From positions 992,001-1,056,000 of the forward strand of contig NZ_JAKZFC010000001.1 of NCBI RefSeq assembly GCF_022549215.1: a stretch of 64,000 nt of DNA, given 5' to 3'. A model generated the notes under the pieces. The model did no database searches, was not told where the DNA came from, and saw nothing but the letters and a program-made list of their open reading frames with translations. A program made the translations under genes and the position numbers. Numbering within the stretch: position 1 is the stretch's first letter; every line of letters begins with the position of its first letter. This DNA is from Solibacillus palustris. GTDB taxonomy: Bacteria > Bacillota > Bacilli > Bacillales_A > Planococcaceae. Positions 9,604 through 18,797 of the stretch are shown one piece after another.

Positions 9604-10293
9604 TTGAGCAAGCAGATCGAAGTGTTAATTATTGAAGATGATATACGAATCGCGCAAATTCATGAAAAATTTTTAAATCAAATCGAGGGATTTAAAACTA
9701 TTGGGATGGCACATACAATTGAAGAAGCAAAAATGTGGATAGAAACATTAAAGCCAGATTTGATTTTGTTGGACATTTATTTCCCAGATGGTCTAGGAGT
9801 AAGCATTATCGATATGATTGCAGAGCGCAAGATGCAGACGGATATTATATTAATTACGGCTGCAGCAGAGATAGAGATTGTGAAAAAAGCCTATACTAGT
9901 GGTGTGACGGATTTTTTATTGAAGCCAATTACTTTGCAAAAATTTACGTATTGTCTAGAGAAATATAAAGAGAAGCATCAAATTTTATCGTCCAATCAAC
10001 ATTTTCAAGCAGAGCAAATCCAAAAACTATGGGATCATTATTCCGTTCCAAAGATTGAGCAAAATAAAAGCCCAAAAGGAATCGATATAATTACCAAAAA
10101 TAAAATTATTGAATTTGTGATGACCATTGATGGAGGGATTACAGCGGAAAGCTTAGGTGCTGAAATAGGAATAAGTCGTACAACGGCGAGACGATATTTA
10201 GAGCACTTAATGGAAGAAAAGATTATTTTTGTCGAACATGTATATGGCTCGGTTGGTAGACCAGAGCGAAGATATTTTAGTACACGCAGCTGA
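9604..10293 (+). CDS. CitT/DcuR-type response regulator
   Basis: 229 residues. Receiver at 5-120 with Asp57 in LLDIYFPD, then a CitB/DcuR-type C-terminal helix-turn-helix (GAEIGISRTTARRYL) near 175-215. The TTG start at 9604 is favoured because AGGGGTGA lies at proper spacing. A GTG at 9595 overlaps the kinase stop and would sit on the ribosome site. Partner of the preceding kinase, and presumably the activator of the tct operon next door. Confidence 0.9.
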   Translation: MSKQIEVLIIEDDIRIAQIHEKFLNQIEGFKTIGMAHTIEEAKMWIETLKPDLILLDIYFPDGLGVSIIDMIAERKMQTDIILITAAAEIEIVKKAYTSGVTDFLLKPITLQKFTYCLEKYKEKHQILSSNQHFQAEQIQKLWDHYSVPKIEQNKSPKGIDIITKNKIIEFVMTIDGGITAESLGAEIGISRTTARRYLEHLMEEKIIFVEHVYGSVGRPERRYFSTRS

Positions 10294-10313
10294 TTGATTC
10301 GGCTGCTTTTTTT
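10286..10313 (+). terminator. Terminator after the two-component genes
   Basis: Eight-pair stem (one G-T wobble) that overlaps the end of the regulator gene, followed by TTTTTTT. It separates the regulator genes from tctC. Confidence 0.75.
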
Positions 10314-10401
10314 CGTGAACATTATGAACAAAATGAATTTTATGGAATTAAAAGTTAATATTTCACTAATATATAAAATTATCAACTTATCCTTTTTAAT
10401 A

Positions 10402-10417
10402 AAGATAGCGCTTACAA
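10402..10417 (+). promoter_or_regulatory. Candidate CcpA cre site
   Basis: The stretch around AGATAGCGCTTACA carries the palindromic AGCGCT core of cre boxes, with about two mismatches to the consensus. It lies about 35 bases before tctC, where catabolite repression of a carboxylate transporter would be expected. Sequence match only. Confidence 0.4.
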
Positions 10418-10448
10418 AAAGTGCAAAACATTTAGGGGGGATTTCTTT

Positions 10449-11471
10449 ATGTCATTCAAAAAGAAATTAATAGCACTATTTTCTGCAACTACGCTGAGCA
10501 TAGCATTAGCAGCTTGTAGTGATAGCAGTGATGGGGGAAGCAAATCAACAAGCGATTATCCGAAAAACAATATTACAATTGTTGCGCCATCTGGAGCTGG
10601 TGGGGGTTGGGATTTAACGGCTCGTGCAATCGGTAAAACAATGAATGAAACAGGTTTAATTGATAAATCGATTACAATCGAAAACCAACCTGGTGGTGGC
10701 GGTGCTGTATTTATGGCATCGTACGCAACGAAAGAAGCGAAAAACGATTATATGTTAATGGTGAAATCACCACCAATTTTAATAAACAATTTAAAAGCGG
10801 AAGGGAATAGTCCATATGGCTATAAGGATACAACACCGCTTGCACAATTAACAAAAGACTATGGAGCAATCGTTGTAAAAAATGATTCACCTTACCAATC
10901 AATTAAAGATTTACTCGATGCAATTAAAGCAGATCCATCAGCTTTAACTTTAGCAGGCGGCTCTGCTCCTGGCTCTATGGACCATTTAATAACAATTTTA
11001 CCTGCGTATGAGTATGGAATTGATCCGAAAGCAGTTAAATACGTGTCTTATGACGGCGGTGGGGAAGCAATGGCGGCATTATTAGGTAGCAATGCAGACG
11101 CAATCGGTACAGATATCTCGACAGTAACTTCATATGTAAAGAGTGGAGATGTTCGTGTATTAGCCGTAACTTCACCTGAAAAAATAGCAATCGAAGGCTT
11201 AGAAGAGGTTCCAACATTATATGATGAAGGCATTGAAACAGAGTTCACAATTTGGCGTGGTATTTTTGGACCGAAAGATATGTCTGAAGGTGCAAAAGAT
11301 TACTGGATCGAAAAATTAACAGCTTTAAATGATAAAGAAGAGTGGAAATCAGCGTTAGCACGTAATGGTTGGGAACAAGAATTCCGTGTAGGGGATGACT
11401 TTACAAAATTCTTAGAAGAACAAGAGGCATCAATTGTAGAAATTTTAACAGCTTTAGGTATGCAGAAGTAA
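10449..11471 (+). CDS. tctC: TctC, tricarboxylate-binding lipoprotein
   Basis: 340-residue extracytoplasmic receptor of a tripartite tricarboxylate transporter. A lipoprotein signal with lipobox LAAC (Cys23) is followed by the Bug/TctC fold, including the early APSGAGGGWDLTAR ligand-loop motif. A strong AGGGGGG ribosome site precedes the ATG. First gene of tctC-tctB-tctA. A hairpin directly after it may make the receptor more abundant than the membrane subunits. The substrate (citrate-like) is inferred from family and context. Confidence 0.93.
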   Translation: MSFKKKLIALFSATTLSIALAACSDSSDGGSKSTSDYPKNNITIVAPSGAGGGWDLTARAIGKTMNETGLIDKSITIENQPGGGGAVFMASYATKEAKNDYMLMVKSPPILINNLKAEGNSPYGYKDTTPLAQLTKDYGAIVVKNDSPYQSIKDLLDAIKADPSALTLAGGSAPGSMDHLITILPAYEYGIDPKAVKYVSYDGGGEAMAALLGSNADAIGTDISTVTSYVKSGDVRVLAVTSPEKIAIEGLEEVPTLYDEGIETEFTIWRGIFGPKDMSEGAKDYWIEKLTALNDKEEWKSALARNGWEQEFRVGDDFTKFLEEQEASIVEILTALGMQK

Positions 11472-11477
11472 TGAAAG

Positions 11478-11510
11478 AATGCGAGCAATTTAAGCTGCTC
11501 GCATTTCCTT
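11478..11510 (+). terminator. Intra-operon hairpin between tctC and tctB
   Basis: 10-bp perfect stem (11478-11487 with 11496-11505) and eight-base loop, followed by a mixed TTCCTTTT rather than a clean T tract. Probably a leaky terminator or mRNA-stabilising 3' end for tctC. Confidence 0.7.
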
Positions 11511-11525
11511 TTAGGGGGTAGGGGC

Positions 11526-11990
11526 ATGAATTTAAAATTCGATCAAATTGCGAGTATTGTCTTTTTAGCAATCGGGATTTTGGTAGTAGTAGAATCCCAA
11601 AAAATTTCTAGTAGTGCGTATGGCTCTACAATCGGGCCAAGTACATTTCCAATGGGGTTAGGGATATTATTGATTGGTTTAAGTGTGTTGTTATTCATTG
11701 AAACGATTCAAAATAAGAAAACCTATAAAATTGTGGAGGAACATGAAGATTTTAAATCGCCTAATTATAAGCGTTTTGTCATCATTTTTTTATCGGCATT
11801 AGGTTATGTATTATTGTTGGACGTATTAGGCTATTTAATTACGACATTTGTATTTTTGGTTATCGGATTCCAAGCATTAGAGCGTGGAAAAATACTGACA
11901 TCTATTATTATAGCGGCAGTGTTTTCGAGTGTTATTTACTTTGGATTCGTCAATGTATTAGGCGGTTCATTACCAGGATTACCATTCTAG
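11526..11990 (+). CDS. tctB: TctB, small membrane subunit of the tripartite transporter
   Basis: 154-residue integral membrane protein with four hydrophobic segments (about 8-26, 41-60, 80-100 and 105-150), matching the TctB family. It forms the membrane complex with TctA that moves the tricarboxylate delivered by TctC, driven by an ion gradient. AGGGGGTAGGGG precedes the ATG. tctA follows after 16 bases. Confidence 0.9.
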   Translation: MNLKFDQIASIVFLAIGILVVVESQKISSSAYGSTIGPSTFPMGLGILLIGLSVLLFIETIQNKKTYKIVEEHEDFKSPNYKRFVIIFLSALGYVLLLDVLGYLITTFVFLVIGFQALERGKILTSIIIAAVFSSVIYFGFVNVLGGSLPGLPF

Positions 11991-12006
11991 AGAGGAGGGA
12001 TACACG

Positions 12007-13533
12007 ATGGATACATTAGGATATTTATTTGACGGTTTTGCAATTGCATTTCAATGGTACAACATTCTTTTTGCATTATTAGGCGTAATTATTGGAACAG
12101 CCGTTGGGGTTTTACCGGGAATTGGGCCAATGTCAGGGGTTGCATTATTAATACCGGTAACTGCTACTTTAACGTCTGGTCTTCCATTAGAAGTAGCTGC
12201 GACTAGCTCAATCATCTTACTAGCAGGTGTTTACTATGGGGCAATGTATGGTGGATCTACAACATCTATTTTATTGAATACGCCTGGTGAGTCATCTTCT
12301 GTTGTAACAACATTAGATGGTTATCAAATGGCCAAACAAGGACGTGCAGGATCGGCTCTATCGATTGCAGCAATTGGGTCCTTCGTGGCTGGGATTGTAT
12401 CGTTAATTGGTTTAGTGTTATTAGCACGTCCTCTTTCAAAAGTAGCGATTAACTTTGGCCCAGCGGAGTATTTCTCATTAATGTTATTAGGTTTAGCGGC
12501 AGTGAGCGGTTTGGCAGGAAAATCAATTACGAAAGCATTAATTATGACGGTCATTGGCTTATTGTTGGGGACAATTGGGATCGATGTAGTATCGGGTATT
12601 GCTCGTTTCACGTATAACCAACCCGTCCTATTCAGTGGTATTGAATTTTTAACAATTGCAGTTGGTTTATTTGCACTTGGTGAAGTGTTTAAAACAATCT
12701 TTGAAAAAGACGTTGCAGACGAGCCAGTTGCCAAAATTAATCGGGTATTACCTACGAAGCAAGATTTAAAAGATAGTGCAGCGCCAATTGGTCGTGGTTC
12801 GTTATTAGGATTCTTCCTTGGTGTATTACCGGGTGCTGGAGCTACATTAGCATCATTCTTCGCTTATATTGCAGAAAAGAAGATTAGTAAAAATCCAGAA
12901 TCATTCGGTAAAGGCAATATTGCGGGGGTTGCTTCACCTGAGTCAGCAAATAATGCAGCTTCAGGAGGCGCAATGATTCCATTATTAACGCTAGGTATCC
13001 CGGGTTCAGGAACAACGGCGATATTAATGGGTGCATTCATTATGTATAATATTCAACCAGGTCCTCTCCTATTTTCAGAGCATCCCGATGTAGCTTGGGG
13101 TTTAATAGCAAGTATGTTTATCGGGAACTTAATGTTGTTAATATTAAATATGCCAATGGTAAAAATCTTTGCGAAGATTATTGAAACACCGAAGAAATAT
13201 CTATTGCCAATTATTATTGCCATTTCGATTTTTGGGGTATATGCCGTACAATATACAACATTTGATTTATTATTGTTATTAGCTTGTGGTGTACTAGGGT
13301 ATTTCTTTGCGAAAAATGATTTTCCGGTGGCTCCATTAGTACTAGCACTTGTATTGGGTCCTATGCTTGAAAATAATATGCGTCGCGCTTTAACAATTTC
13401 GAATGGTGATTATAATATTTTCTTCTCGAAGCCAATATCGTTAGTGTTCTTAGTTGCTGCTATATTATGGATTATTATCCCAATTATTTTAAAGTTACGT
13501 GGTAAAAATGTTATTATAAATGAAGAAGCTTAA
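12007..13533 (+). CDS. tctA: TctA, large permease subunit
   Basis: 508-residue polytopic membrane protein with the TctA-family signature GVLPGIGPMSG near residue 36 and a second GVLPGAGAT repeat near residue 270, consistent with the internal duplication of the family. Translocation subunit of the tripartite transporter. AGAGGAGGGA gives a strong ribosome site, and a terminator follows the stop. Confidence 0.95.
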   Translation: MDTLGYLFDGFAIAFQWYNILFALLGVIIGTAVGVLPGIGPMSGVALLIPVTATLTSGLPLEVAATSSIILLAGVYYGAMYGGSTTSILLNTPGESSSVVTTLDGYQMAKQGRAGSALSIAAIGSFVAGIVSLIGLVLLARPLSKVAINFGPAEYFSLMLLGLAAVSGLAGKSITKALIMTVIGLLLGTIGIDVVSGIARFTYNQPVLFSGIEFLTIAVGLFALGEVFKTIFEKDVADEPVAKINRVLPTKQDLKDSAAPIGRGSLLGFFLGVLPGAGATLASFFAYIAEKKISKNPESFGKGNIAGVASPESANNAASGGAMIPLLTLGIPGSGTTAILMGAFIMYNIQPGPLLFSEHPDVAWGLIASMFIGNLMLLILNMPMVKIFAKIIETPKKYLLPIIIAISIFGVYAVQYTTFDLLLLLACGVLGYFFAKNDFPVAPLVLALVLGPMLENNMRRALTISNGDYNIFFSKPISLVFLVAAILWIIIPIILKLRGKNVIINEEA

Positions 13534-13541
13534 GGGAGGAG

Positions 13542-13566
13542 AAGTCGTCAATTGGCGGCTTTTTTT
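13542..13566 (+). terminator. Terminator of the tct operon
   Basis: Eight-pair stem (13542-13549 with 13554-13561, two G-T pairs), AATT loop, then a run of T. Confidence 0.85.
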
Positions 13567-13608
13567 CGTATGGGCAGGACAATCTGAATAAAGAAAGGTT
13601 GGTAGAAA

Positions 13609-14583
13609 ATGAAAATTGTTCAACAATATGTACTTGGTAGTGCAGATGTATTGCAAGTAGAGGAAGTAGCAATACCAACAATTGAGGAGCATGAAGTGTT
13701 AATTAAAGGTTACTTTACAAGTGTCAATTTTGCAGATATTAAGGCGCGGACAGGAGTTAAAGGTGAGCCAACATTTCCTTTTACAATCGGGCTTGATTTA
13801 GTTGGAGAAATTGTGGAAAGTAATAGCGTGAATTTTAAGGTTGGTCAAAAAGTAATGGCTTTTCCGAAAAATGGCTCATACCGAGAATATGCTGTTGCGT
13901 CAGAGCAACTCACATTTTTGCTACCAGATGAAATTGATATAAAACAAGTTGCTGCGATGCCAACTGTCATGATTTTAAGCTATATTTTACTGACGCAAAT
14001 TGCACAAGTGAAGGAAAAGGATACGATTGTTGTACATAGTGCGAGTGGTGGTGTTGGTTCGAGTTTGATTCAGCTAGCATTAATAATAGGTGTAAAGCAA
14101 ATTATTGGCACTGTAGGATCGGTTCAAAAGGCGAGCTTTGTAGAAGGTTTAGGCGCGGATGCAGTTTATACGTATGATGATTTTGTTGAAGGGGTGAATG
14201 CGATAACGAATGGTAAAGGTGCAGATGTCATTTTTGATTCGGTAGCAGGTGAAGTGACTGCAAAGAGCTTGCATTGTTTGGCAAATTACGGAACACTTGT
14301 ACAATTTGGGAATAGTAGCGGTCAACCAGGAACGTTTTCAACCAATGATGTACATAATAGTTGCCGTAATGTAAAAGGATTTAGTTTGGGAACAACGAGA
14401 AAGGAAGATCCTTCACGATTAAAGCCTGTTGTAGAAAAAATTATTTCGTATATTGAAAAGGGTATGCTACAAGTTCCGATAGAACGTATTTATTCATTAA
14501 ACGACATACAAGAAGCACATCAATTGATGGAAAGTCGTGCACATCAAGGGAAAATCCTAATTCAATTGAACGATGGTGCGTAA
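13609..14583 (+). CDS. Zinc-type alcohol dehydrogenase-like / quinone oxidoreductase
   Basis: 324-residue medium-chain dehydrogenase/reductase. GroES-like N-terminal domain (about 1-125), then a Rossmann domain with the nucleotide motif SASGGVGSSLIQLA (about 145-160). No structural-zinc cysteine cluster is visible, so it belongs with the zinc-free NADPH:quinone reductase (Qor-like) branch. The substrate is unknown. GAAAGG precedes the ATG. Monocistronic by context. Confidence 0.8.
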   Translation: MKIVQQYVLGSADVLQVEEVAIPTIEEHEVLIKGYFTSVNFADIKARTGVKGEPTFPFTIGLDLVGEIVESNSVNFKVGQKVMAFPKNGSYREYAVASEQLTFLLPDEIDIKQVAAMPTVMILSYILLTQIAQVKEKDTIVVHSASGGVGSSLIQLALIIGVKQIIGTVGSVQKASFVEGLGADAVYTYDDFVEGVNAITNGKGADVIFDSVAGEVTAKSLHCLANYGTLVQFGNSSGQPGTFSTNDVHNSCRNVKGFSLGTTRKEDPSRLKPVVEKIISYIEKGMLQVPIERIYSLNDIQEAHQLMESRAHQGKILIQLNDGA

Positions 14584-14586
14584 AAT

Positions 14587-14649
14587 ATTGCTGGGCTCAC
14601 AATGGAAAACTATCCGATGTATTACGAGGTCTCATTGACAATTGACTAG
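14587..14649 (+). pseudogene. Fragment of an ABC permease gene
   Basis: An open segment ending in TAG encodes IAGLTMENYPMYYEVSLT, which closely matches residues about 86-105 (IAALTMDNYPMYYEASMH) of the permease encoded from 15358. About 53 bases are clearly related. The rest of the gene is missing, so this is a relic of a second permease copy. Confidence 0.7.
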
Positions 14650-14701
14650 CTAAGGTAGCCTCAAATAAAGAAACCTCGTAAACCAATTTGGACTAAAAAA
14701 A

Positions 14702-14989
14702 TTATCTTTCTTCCAATGTTAAAAGAATTAATCTGTAAATAATGAATGTCCCAAGGTATGCTCCAGTAACCAAGAAAATGGGCTTTAAAAAGAGGGCATG
14801 TATTGTTGTCATAAATACAGTATCATCAACAATTACTTGATAAATGGATGTAGCTGCAATATTACCAAAAATTATTGTCGATAGAACGGCAGCTATATTG
14901 AAAAACATGTTGAATTTATTGCTTGACTGTTTCAGGAAAAGCATTAAAACAGGGGCAACTAAGCTTGCCATAACTAATAAGAATTTCAA
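14702..14989 (-). CDS. Small membrane protein of unknown function
   Basis: 95 residues from the TTG at 14989, chosen because AGAAGGAGT sits at ideal spacing. The longer open frame upstream has no ribosome site. Three hydrophobic helices (about 2-20, 27-48 and 68-90). I recognise no family. It is transcribed against its neighbours and is followed by the permease-gene fragment. Confidence 0.6.
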   Translation of the reverse strand: MKFLLVMASLVAPVLMLFLKQSSNKFNMFFNIAAVLSTIIFGNIAATSIYQVIVDDTVFMTTIHALFLKPIFLVTGAYLGTFIIYRLILLTLEER

Positions 14990-15357
14990 AGTATCACTCC
15001 TTCTAATTTTCCCATTATGTCCTTGCTCATCTGTATATAAACAAAACAAATAACCGTAGCGAGTTCAGGTGCTACGGTTTCTTTTTGCTTAATGAAGTGA
15101 CAATTATTTATTGCTTAAAGGTAGAATTATATGGAAAAATGCAAACTGAAAAAATATTAGAAGAAATTTAAGTATTGAATAATGGTGGTAATAGTACGCG
15201 GCCACCAATTTATTAATATGCTAATTTTGGGTGGGAATCTTCGTATGTTACTTTCTTTCTATAATTCTATTAAGAATATTTGTAAATTACGAATAATTAG
15301 ATTATTCTAGTATAAGATACTAAATTTTCCAAAAAATGAATAGAAAGGGTGTTGTGT
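14990..15357. other. Gene-poor gap before the ABC operon
   Basis: It holds the ribosome site of the minus-strand small gene, a hairpin at 15052-15085, and AT-rich sequence. A weak promoter candidate is TTACGA (about 15287), 18 bases, TATAAG (about 15311). No convincing gene seen. Confidence 0.5.
15052..15085. terminator. Terminator-like hairpin
   Basis: 9-bp perfect stem (15052-15060 with 15071-15079), 10-base loop, then TTTCTTTTT. On the + strand no gene ends just before it. On the minus strand it would lie in the leader of the small membrane gene. Function unclear. Confidence 0.55.
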
Positions 15358-16473
15358 GTGCTTCGAGCGTTGAAGGTTGGGCTGTTGATTGAGCGCACCA
15401 ATCGTAAAAACTTAGTGGCGATATTAGCTGTTATAGTTGTCATGTTGGGCATGATGTTTTTCATCAAGGCGCAAGAGGTTGGGCAGCAGCTTGATGAAAA
15501 GAAGAGCGATTTTTACAATGGACGTGCTGCGTTGTCAAAGTTTCAGGTGAAGGATGCTTCAGAAGATGGAGATGGCAGTGATCTCTTTAAAAATTTGACA
15601 AAACAAAATAGGTCGATTGCGCTGCAAATTGCGGCGCTGACGATGGATAACTATCCGATGTATTACGAGGCGTCAATGCACACAGCGGAGCTTCGTAAAG
15701 AGGCGTTTGCTATGGAGGACTATGATAAAGTTGCAAATTTATTGCCAACGAAGCTTGAGAATGAGCTCAACTATATATACTTTAAACATTTAGTAGACTC
15801 CGAAAAACAAGAAATTAGTGATTTATCGCAGTACATACCGTTTTTACTTTATTTCTTTAGTATTGCGGGCTTTGGCTGGTATATCTTTATTAGCTTTTAT
15901 ACGAGCTCAATTTTGCTGGATGATTTTGAACATACAAGCTTAATGAAGGGCTATCCTGTACGTTTTGACCAATACATCCTATCAAAATGTATTATAGCAT
16001 TTGGTTATGTCTTAGCCTTTATTGCACTTATATTTATTAGTGCATTACCAACTTTAAGAAATGGCTTTGGAGATCTATCAGAGCCTGTACGTATTTTTTT
16101 AGGAGAACCAGCGATTGTTTCAAGTATCTCCTATATTGGACGTGCAGTTTTATACATGATTGTAATTTCGGTTTTTGTTATGCTCCTATCAATTATTTTG
16201 AACGTCTTATTAAAAAATATGTATTTAACGCTGTTTATCCACTTTATTTTATTCTTTTTACCAATTTTATTTCCAAGGCTTATTAGTATGCTCCCATTCA
16301 ATCCTTTTAATTTTATGAGCTTTAATGATATTTTATCAGGTCTTCCGGTTGATTTAGAAAAGTCAACGCTGATTACAATGAATCAAGGATTACTTATTAT
16401 GATCATTTGTATTGTTATCATGTTGTTCGTGATACAGCGCTTTTTCTCAACAGGAAAAATTAAACGGGCGTAA
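15358..16473 (+). CDS. ABC-2 type transporter permease
   Basis: 371 residues from the GTG at 15358, which has AAAGGGTG at good spacing. An N-terminal helix (about 20-38) is followed by an extracytoplasmic region to about 155. A block of five or so helices then follows (about 160-365), the ABC-2 exporter permease layout. First of three co-directional genes (permease, permease, ATPase; gaps of 12 and 11 bases). A fragment of a related gene lies upstream at 14587. The transported substrate cannot be inferred. Confidence 0.82.
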   Translation: MLRALKVGLLIERTNRKNLVAILAVIVVMLGMMFFIKAQEVGQQLDEKKSDFYNGRAALSKFQVKDASEDGDGSDLFKNLTKQNRSIALQIAALTMDNYPMYYEASMHTAELRKEAFAMEDYDKVANLLPTKLENELNYIYFKHLVDSEKQEISDLSQYIPFLLYFFSIAGFGWYIFISFYTSSILLDDFEHTSLMKGYPVRFDQYILSKCIIAFGYVLAFIALIFISALPTLRNGFGDLSEPVRIFLGEPAIVSSISYIGRAVLYMIVISVFVMLLSIILNVLLKNMYLTLFIHFILFFLPILFPRLISMLPFNPFNFMSFNDILSGLPVDLEKSTLITMNQGLLIMIICIVIMLFVIQRFFSTGKIKRA

Positions 16474-16485
16474 GGGGGACTAGCT

Positions 16486-17697
16486 ATGTGGGGATATTTT
16501 AAATTTGAAATTAAGCAATTTTTTACAAACAAAAAAAATCTTGCGGTATTCGCTTTACTAACATTTGCGGCTATTTTTTATGCGTTTAAGCTAGCACCCG
16601 CTTATGATCCAATTGAAAAGGTAGACTATGATGAAATTGAGGCAAGGTATTTAACGCGTGAGGAATTTTTAGATTCGATGTTTGGCAAAAATTTATGGGA
16701 ATATCATCAGTCTGTCGGATACGCTGTCGATATATTTAAATTCTTAAACCCATATGATAAGCAGCGTTTAGAAGCTCTGGATGAAGGTGATTTACGGAAA
16801 TATGCAGTAGCAACAAGGGATTGGTACTTTTATACAAATATCAACACATATCGTAATGATTTATTAGCATACAATCCACGCTATTATACGGAAGACAGAC
16901 GATTTGCTGAAGAAGAAGCCTATTTTGCCTATTTAGAACAATTTCAGCGCTATGATTCGTATAAAAGAGTGTGGTACGAGTTGACAATTGAAATTCTTGA
17001 ACAACGAACAGCACTTCAAACATTAGAACGCTTATTGAAAGGTCCTTTACCATACATTATTTTAATTGCCACGCTACTACTTACAATCGATATCGTAACC
17101 AAAGATCGTCTTCACCCATCCATTTTAAAGGGCTTCCCAATTGCAGATTGGAAGCGGTTATTAGTGAAGGCACTTGTGGGGTTAATTGGTAGTGTACTTC
17201 TTTGGATACCGATTTTTGGTGGAATAATCATTATTGGCTTCCAATTTGGTTTTGGTAATTTCGACTTACCTACCCCCGTATATGGCTATGACATGATTGC
17301 ACAAAATGAAGGTAAATTTGTGTATATGTCAATAGGCATGTTTTTGCTACGCTGCTTTTTATTATTAGCAGCATGGATGTTAGTTATCATTTCAGCAGTA
17401 CTATTATTTAGTATTTTATTCCGTCAAGAAATGCTCAATATGGTAGTTGTACTATTACTAATTTTTGGTGAACGCTTTTATACAAGTCGATCTATCGGCT
17501 ATTTCTGGGATGTCCAAAATTACCCTACATCGTATGTACAAGTAGGTAAAATCGTCTCAAAATATCAAAACTTCTATTTTACAACACCGAAATTACATGA
17601 CATGCTCGGACTAAAATTACTTTTAATTACTGCAGCAATACTAATCGTGCTAACGTTAGTGGTTTCGCTATCAAAGCGCTTTAAGCTAATTAAATAG
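16486..17697 (+). CDS. ABC-2 type transporter permease
   Basis: 403 residues. One N-terminal helix (about 18-36), a large charged tyrosine-rich extracytoplasmic domain (about 37-185), then a C-terminal membrane block (about 186-400). The architecture mirrors the preceding permease, so the two probably pair as a heterodimer with the downstream ATPase. GGGGG precedes the ATG. Confidence 0.82.
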   Translation: MWGYFKFEIKQFFTNKKNLAVFALLTFAAIFYAFKLAPAYDPIEKVDYDEIEARYLTREEFLDSMFGKNLWEYHQSVGYAVDIFKFLNPYDKQRLEALDEGDLRKYAVATRDWYFYTNINTYRNDLLAYNPRYYTEDRRFAEEEAYFAYLEQFQRYDSYKRVWYELTIEILEQRTALQTLERLLKGPLPYIILIATLLLTIDIVTKDRLHPSILKGFPIADWKRLLVKALVGLIGSVLLWIPIFGGIIIIGFQFGFGNFDLPTPVYGYDMIAQNEGKFVYMSIGMFLLRCFLLLAAWMLVIISAVLLFSILFRQEMLNMVVVLLLIFGERFYTSRSIGYFWDVQNYPTSYVQVGKIVSKYQNFYFTTPKLHDMLGLKLLLITAAILIVLTLVVSLSKRFKLIK

Positions 17698-17708
17698 GAG
17701 GGTCAAAC

Positions 17709-18620
17709 ATGATCGATATTCAAAATATTACAGTGCAGTTCGGTGACCGGAAAGTACTAAATGATATTGAGATACAGTTCAATCAAGGCGAAATGATTGG
17801 CCTAGTTGCACCGAACGGAACCGGTAAATCGACATTAATGAACGTCATTATGAATTATTTAACACCAACAAGCGGCAAGGTAGGGTTTCGTGATGGGCTT
17901 GTGTATTCTAGTAAAACGAACGAAGTAAAAATCCATCAATTCGTGTCAATGATGCCGGACCAAAGTGATTTGTACAACCATTTATCAGGTCGTGACCATT
18001 TAAAAATGTTTGCAATGATGTGGGGCTCTGACAACAAACTTATTGATGAAACAATTGAAGTGTTAAACATGGGTCATTACGTCAACAAAAAAACAGGTAC
18101 GTACTCACTTGGTATGCGCCAACGTTTATGCTTTGCGATGCAAATTGTCGCGAATACCGAAATTATGATGATGGACGAAGTAATGAACGGACTTGACCCA
18201 AATAATGTCGAAATCATTTCGCGTTTATTGATGAAGAAAAAAGCGGAGGGTAAGCTCATTATTATCGCGTCGCATTTACTCGATAACTTAGAAAAATATG
18301 CAGACCGTATTTTCTTATTTAATGAAGGAAAGCTTGTCGATGCGAACGAAATTATTGATGGATTTAGTCATGCCAAAATCAAAACGATTCGCGTGAAAAA
18401 CTTAGACGAATATATTAAACGTGACTTACAGCAAAGCTACCCATCAATAGAGCAGCAAACATTAATGAATGATATGACGCTGCTACATTTACCACATTCA
18501 GAGGCGAGCTTACTTAGTGAGATGACGACGTTTTTAGTTGAAAAAGATGTTACGGACTTTAACTTTGGTAAAGTAACATTAAATGATTTATATGCAATTT
18601 ATTATCATGAGGTAATATAA
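17709..18620 (+). CDS. ABC transporter ATP-binding protein
   Basis: 303 residues. Walker A APNGTGKST (about 36-44), signature YSLGMRQRL (about 136), Walker B MMMDEVMNGLDP (about 155-166) and the switch His in IIASHLLDN. The signature reads LGMRQ instead of the textbook LSGGQ, common among ABC-2 drug/peptide exporters. About 80 extra residues after the ATPase core are typical of such subunits. AGGAGGG precedes the ATG. Energises the two preceding permeases. Confidence 0.92.
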   Translation: MIDIQNITVQFGDRKVLNDIEIQFNQGEMIGLVAPNGTGKSTLMNVIMNYLTPTSGKVGFRDGLVYSSKTNEVKIHQFVSMMPDQSDLYNHLSGRDHLKMFAMMWGSDNKLIDETIEVLNMGHYVNKKTGTYSLGMRQRLCFAMQIVANTEIMMMDEVMNGLDPNNVEIISRLLMKKKAEGKLIIIASHLLDNLEKYADRIFLFNEGKLVDANEIIDGFSHAKIKTIRVKNLDEYIKRDLQQSYPSIEQQTLMNDMTLLHLPHSEASLLSEMTTFLVEKDVTDFNFGKVTLNDLYAIYYHEVI

Positions 18621-18624
18621 AAGG

Positions 18625-18658
18625 AACCTTCGTCAATATGGAATTGACGAAGGTTTTT
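18625..18658 (+). terminator. Terminator of the ABC exporter operon
   Basis: 13-bp perfect stem (18625-18637 with 18643-18655), five-base loop and trailing T run. Confidence 0.93.
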
Positions 18659-18716
18659 GATTTGTACGCTACTTATTTCTATGAATACATTGTTTGGACA
18701 ACTTAAAATAATACGG

Positions 18717-18745
18717 TTGACAATATACCTATAGGGGTATATGAT
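18717..18745 (+). promoter_or_regulatory. Promoter with embedded CstR operator 1
   Basis: TTGACA (18717-18722), 17 bases, TATGAT (18740-18745): a near-ideal sigma-A promoter. The spacer is filled by ATACCTATAGGGGTAT (18725-18740), a CstR/CsoR-type operator. Repressor binding there would occlude RNA polymerase until sulfane sulfur modifies CstR. Confidence 0.88.
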
Positions 18746-18797
18746 GAGGCGAGTAAAAGATTTATCAAAGTTCACGGAAATGAAAAGGGGAATTTGA

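Noticed and set aside
14624-14695. Nine-bp inverted repeat TTACGAGGT ... ACCTCGTAA
   Set aside because: The arms are more than 40 bases apart, and one lies in the permease-gene relic; likely chance.
15328-15343. CodY box before the ABC exporter operon
   Set aside because: AATTTTCCAAAAAAT has three mismatches to the CodY consensus, too weak in such AT-rich DNA to claim.
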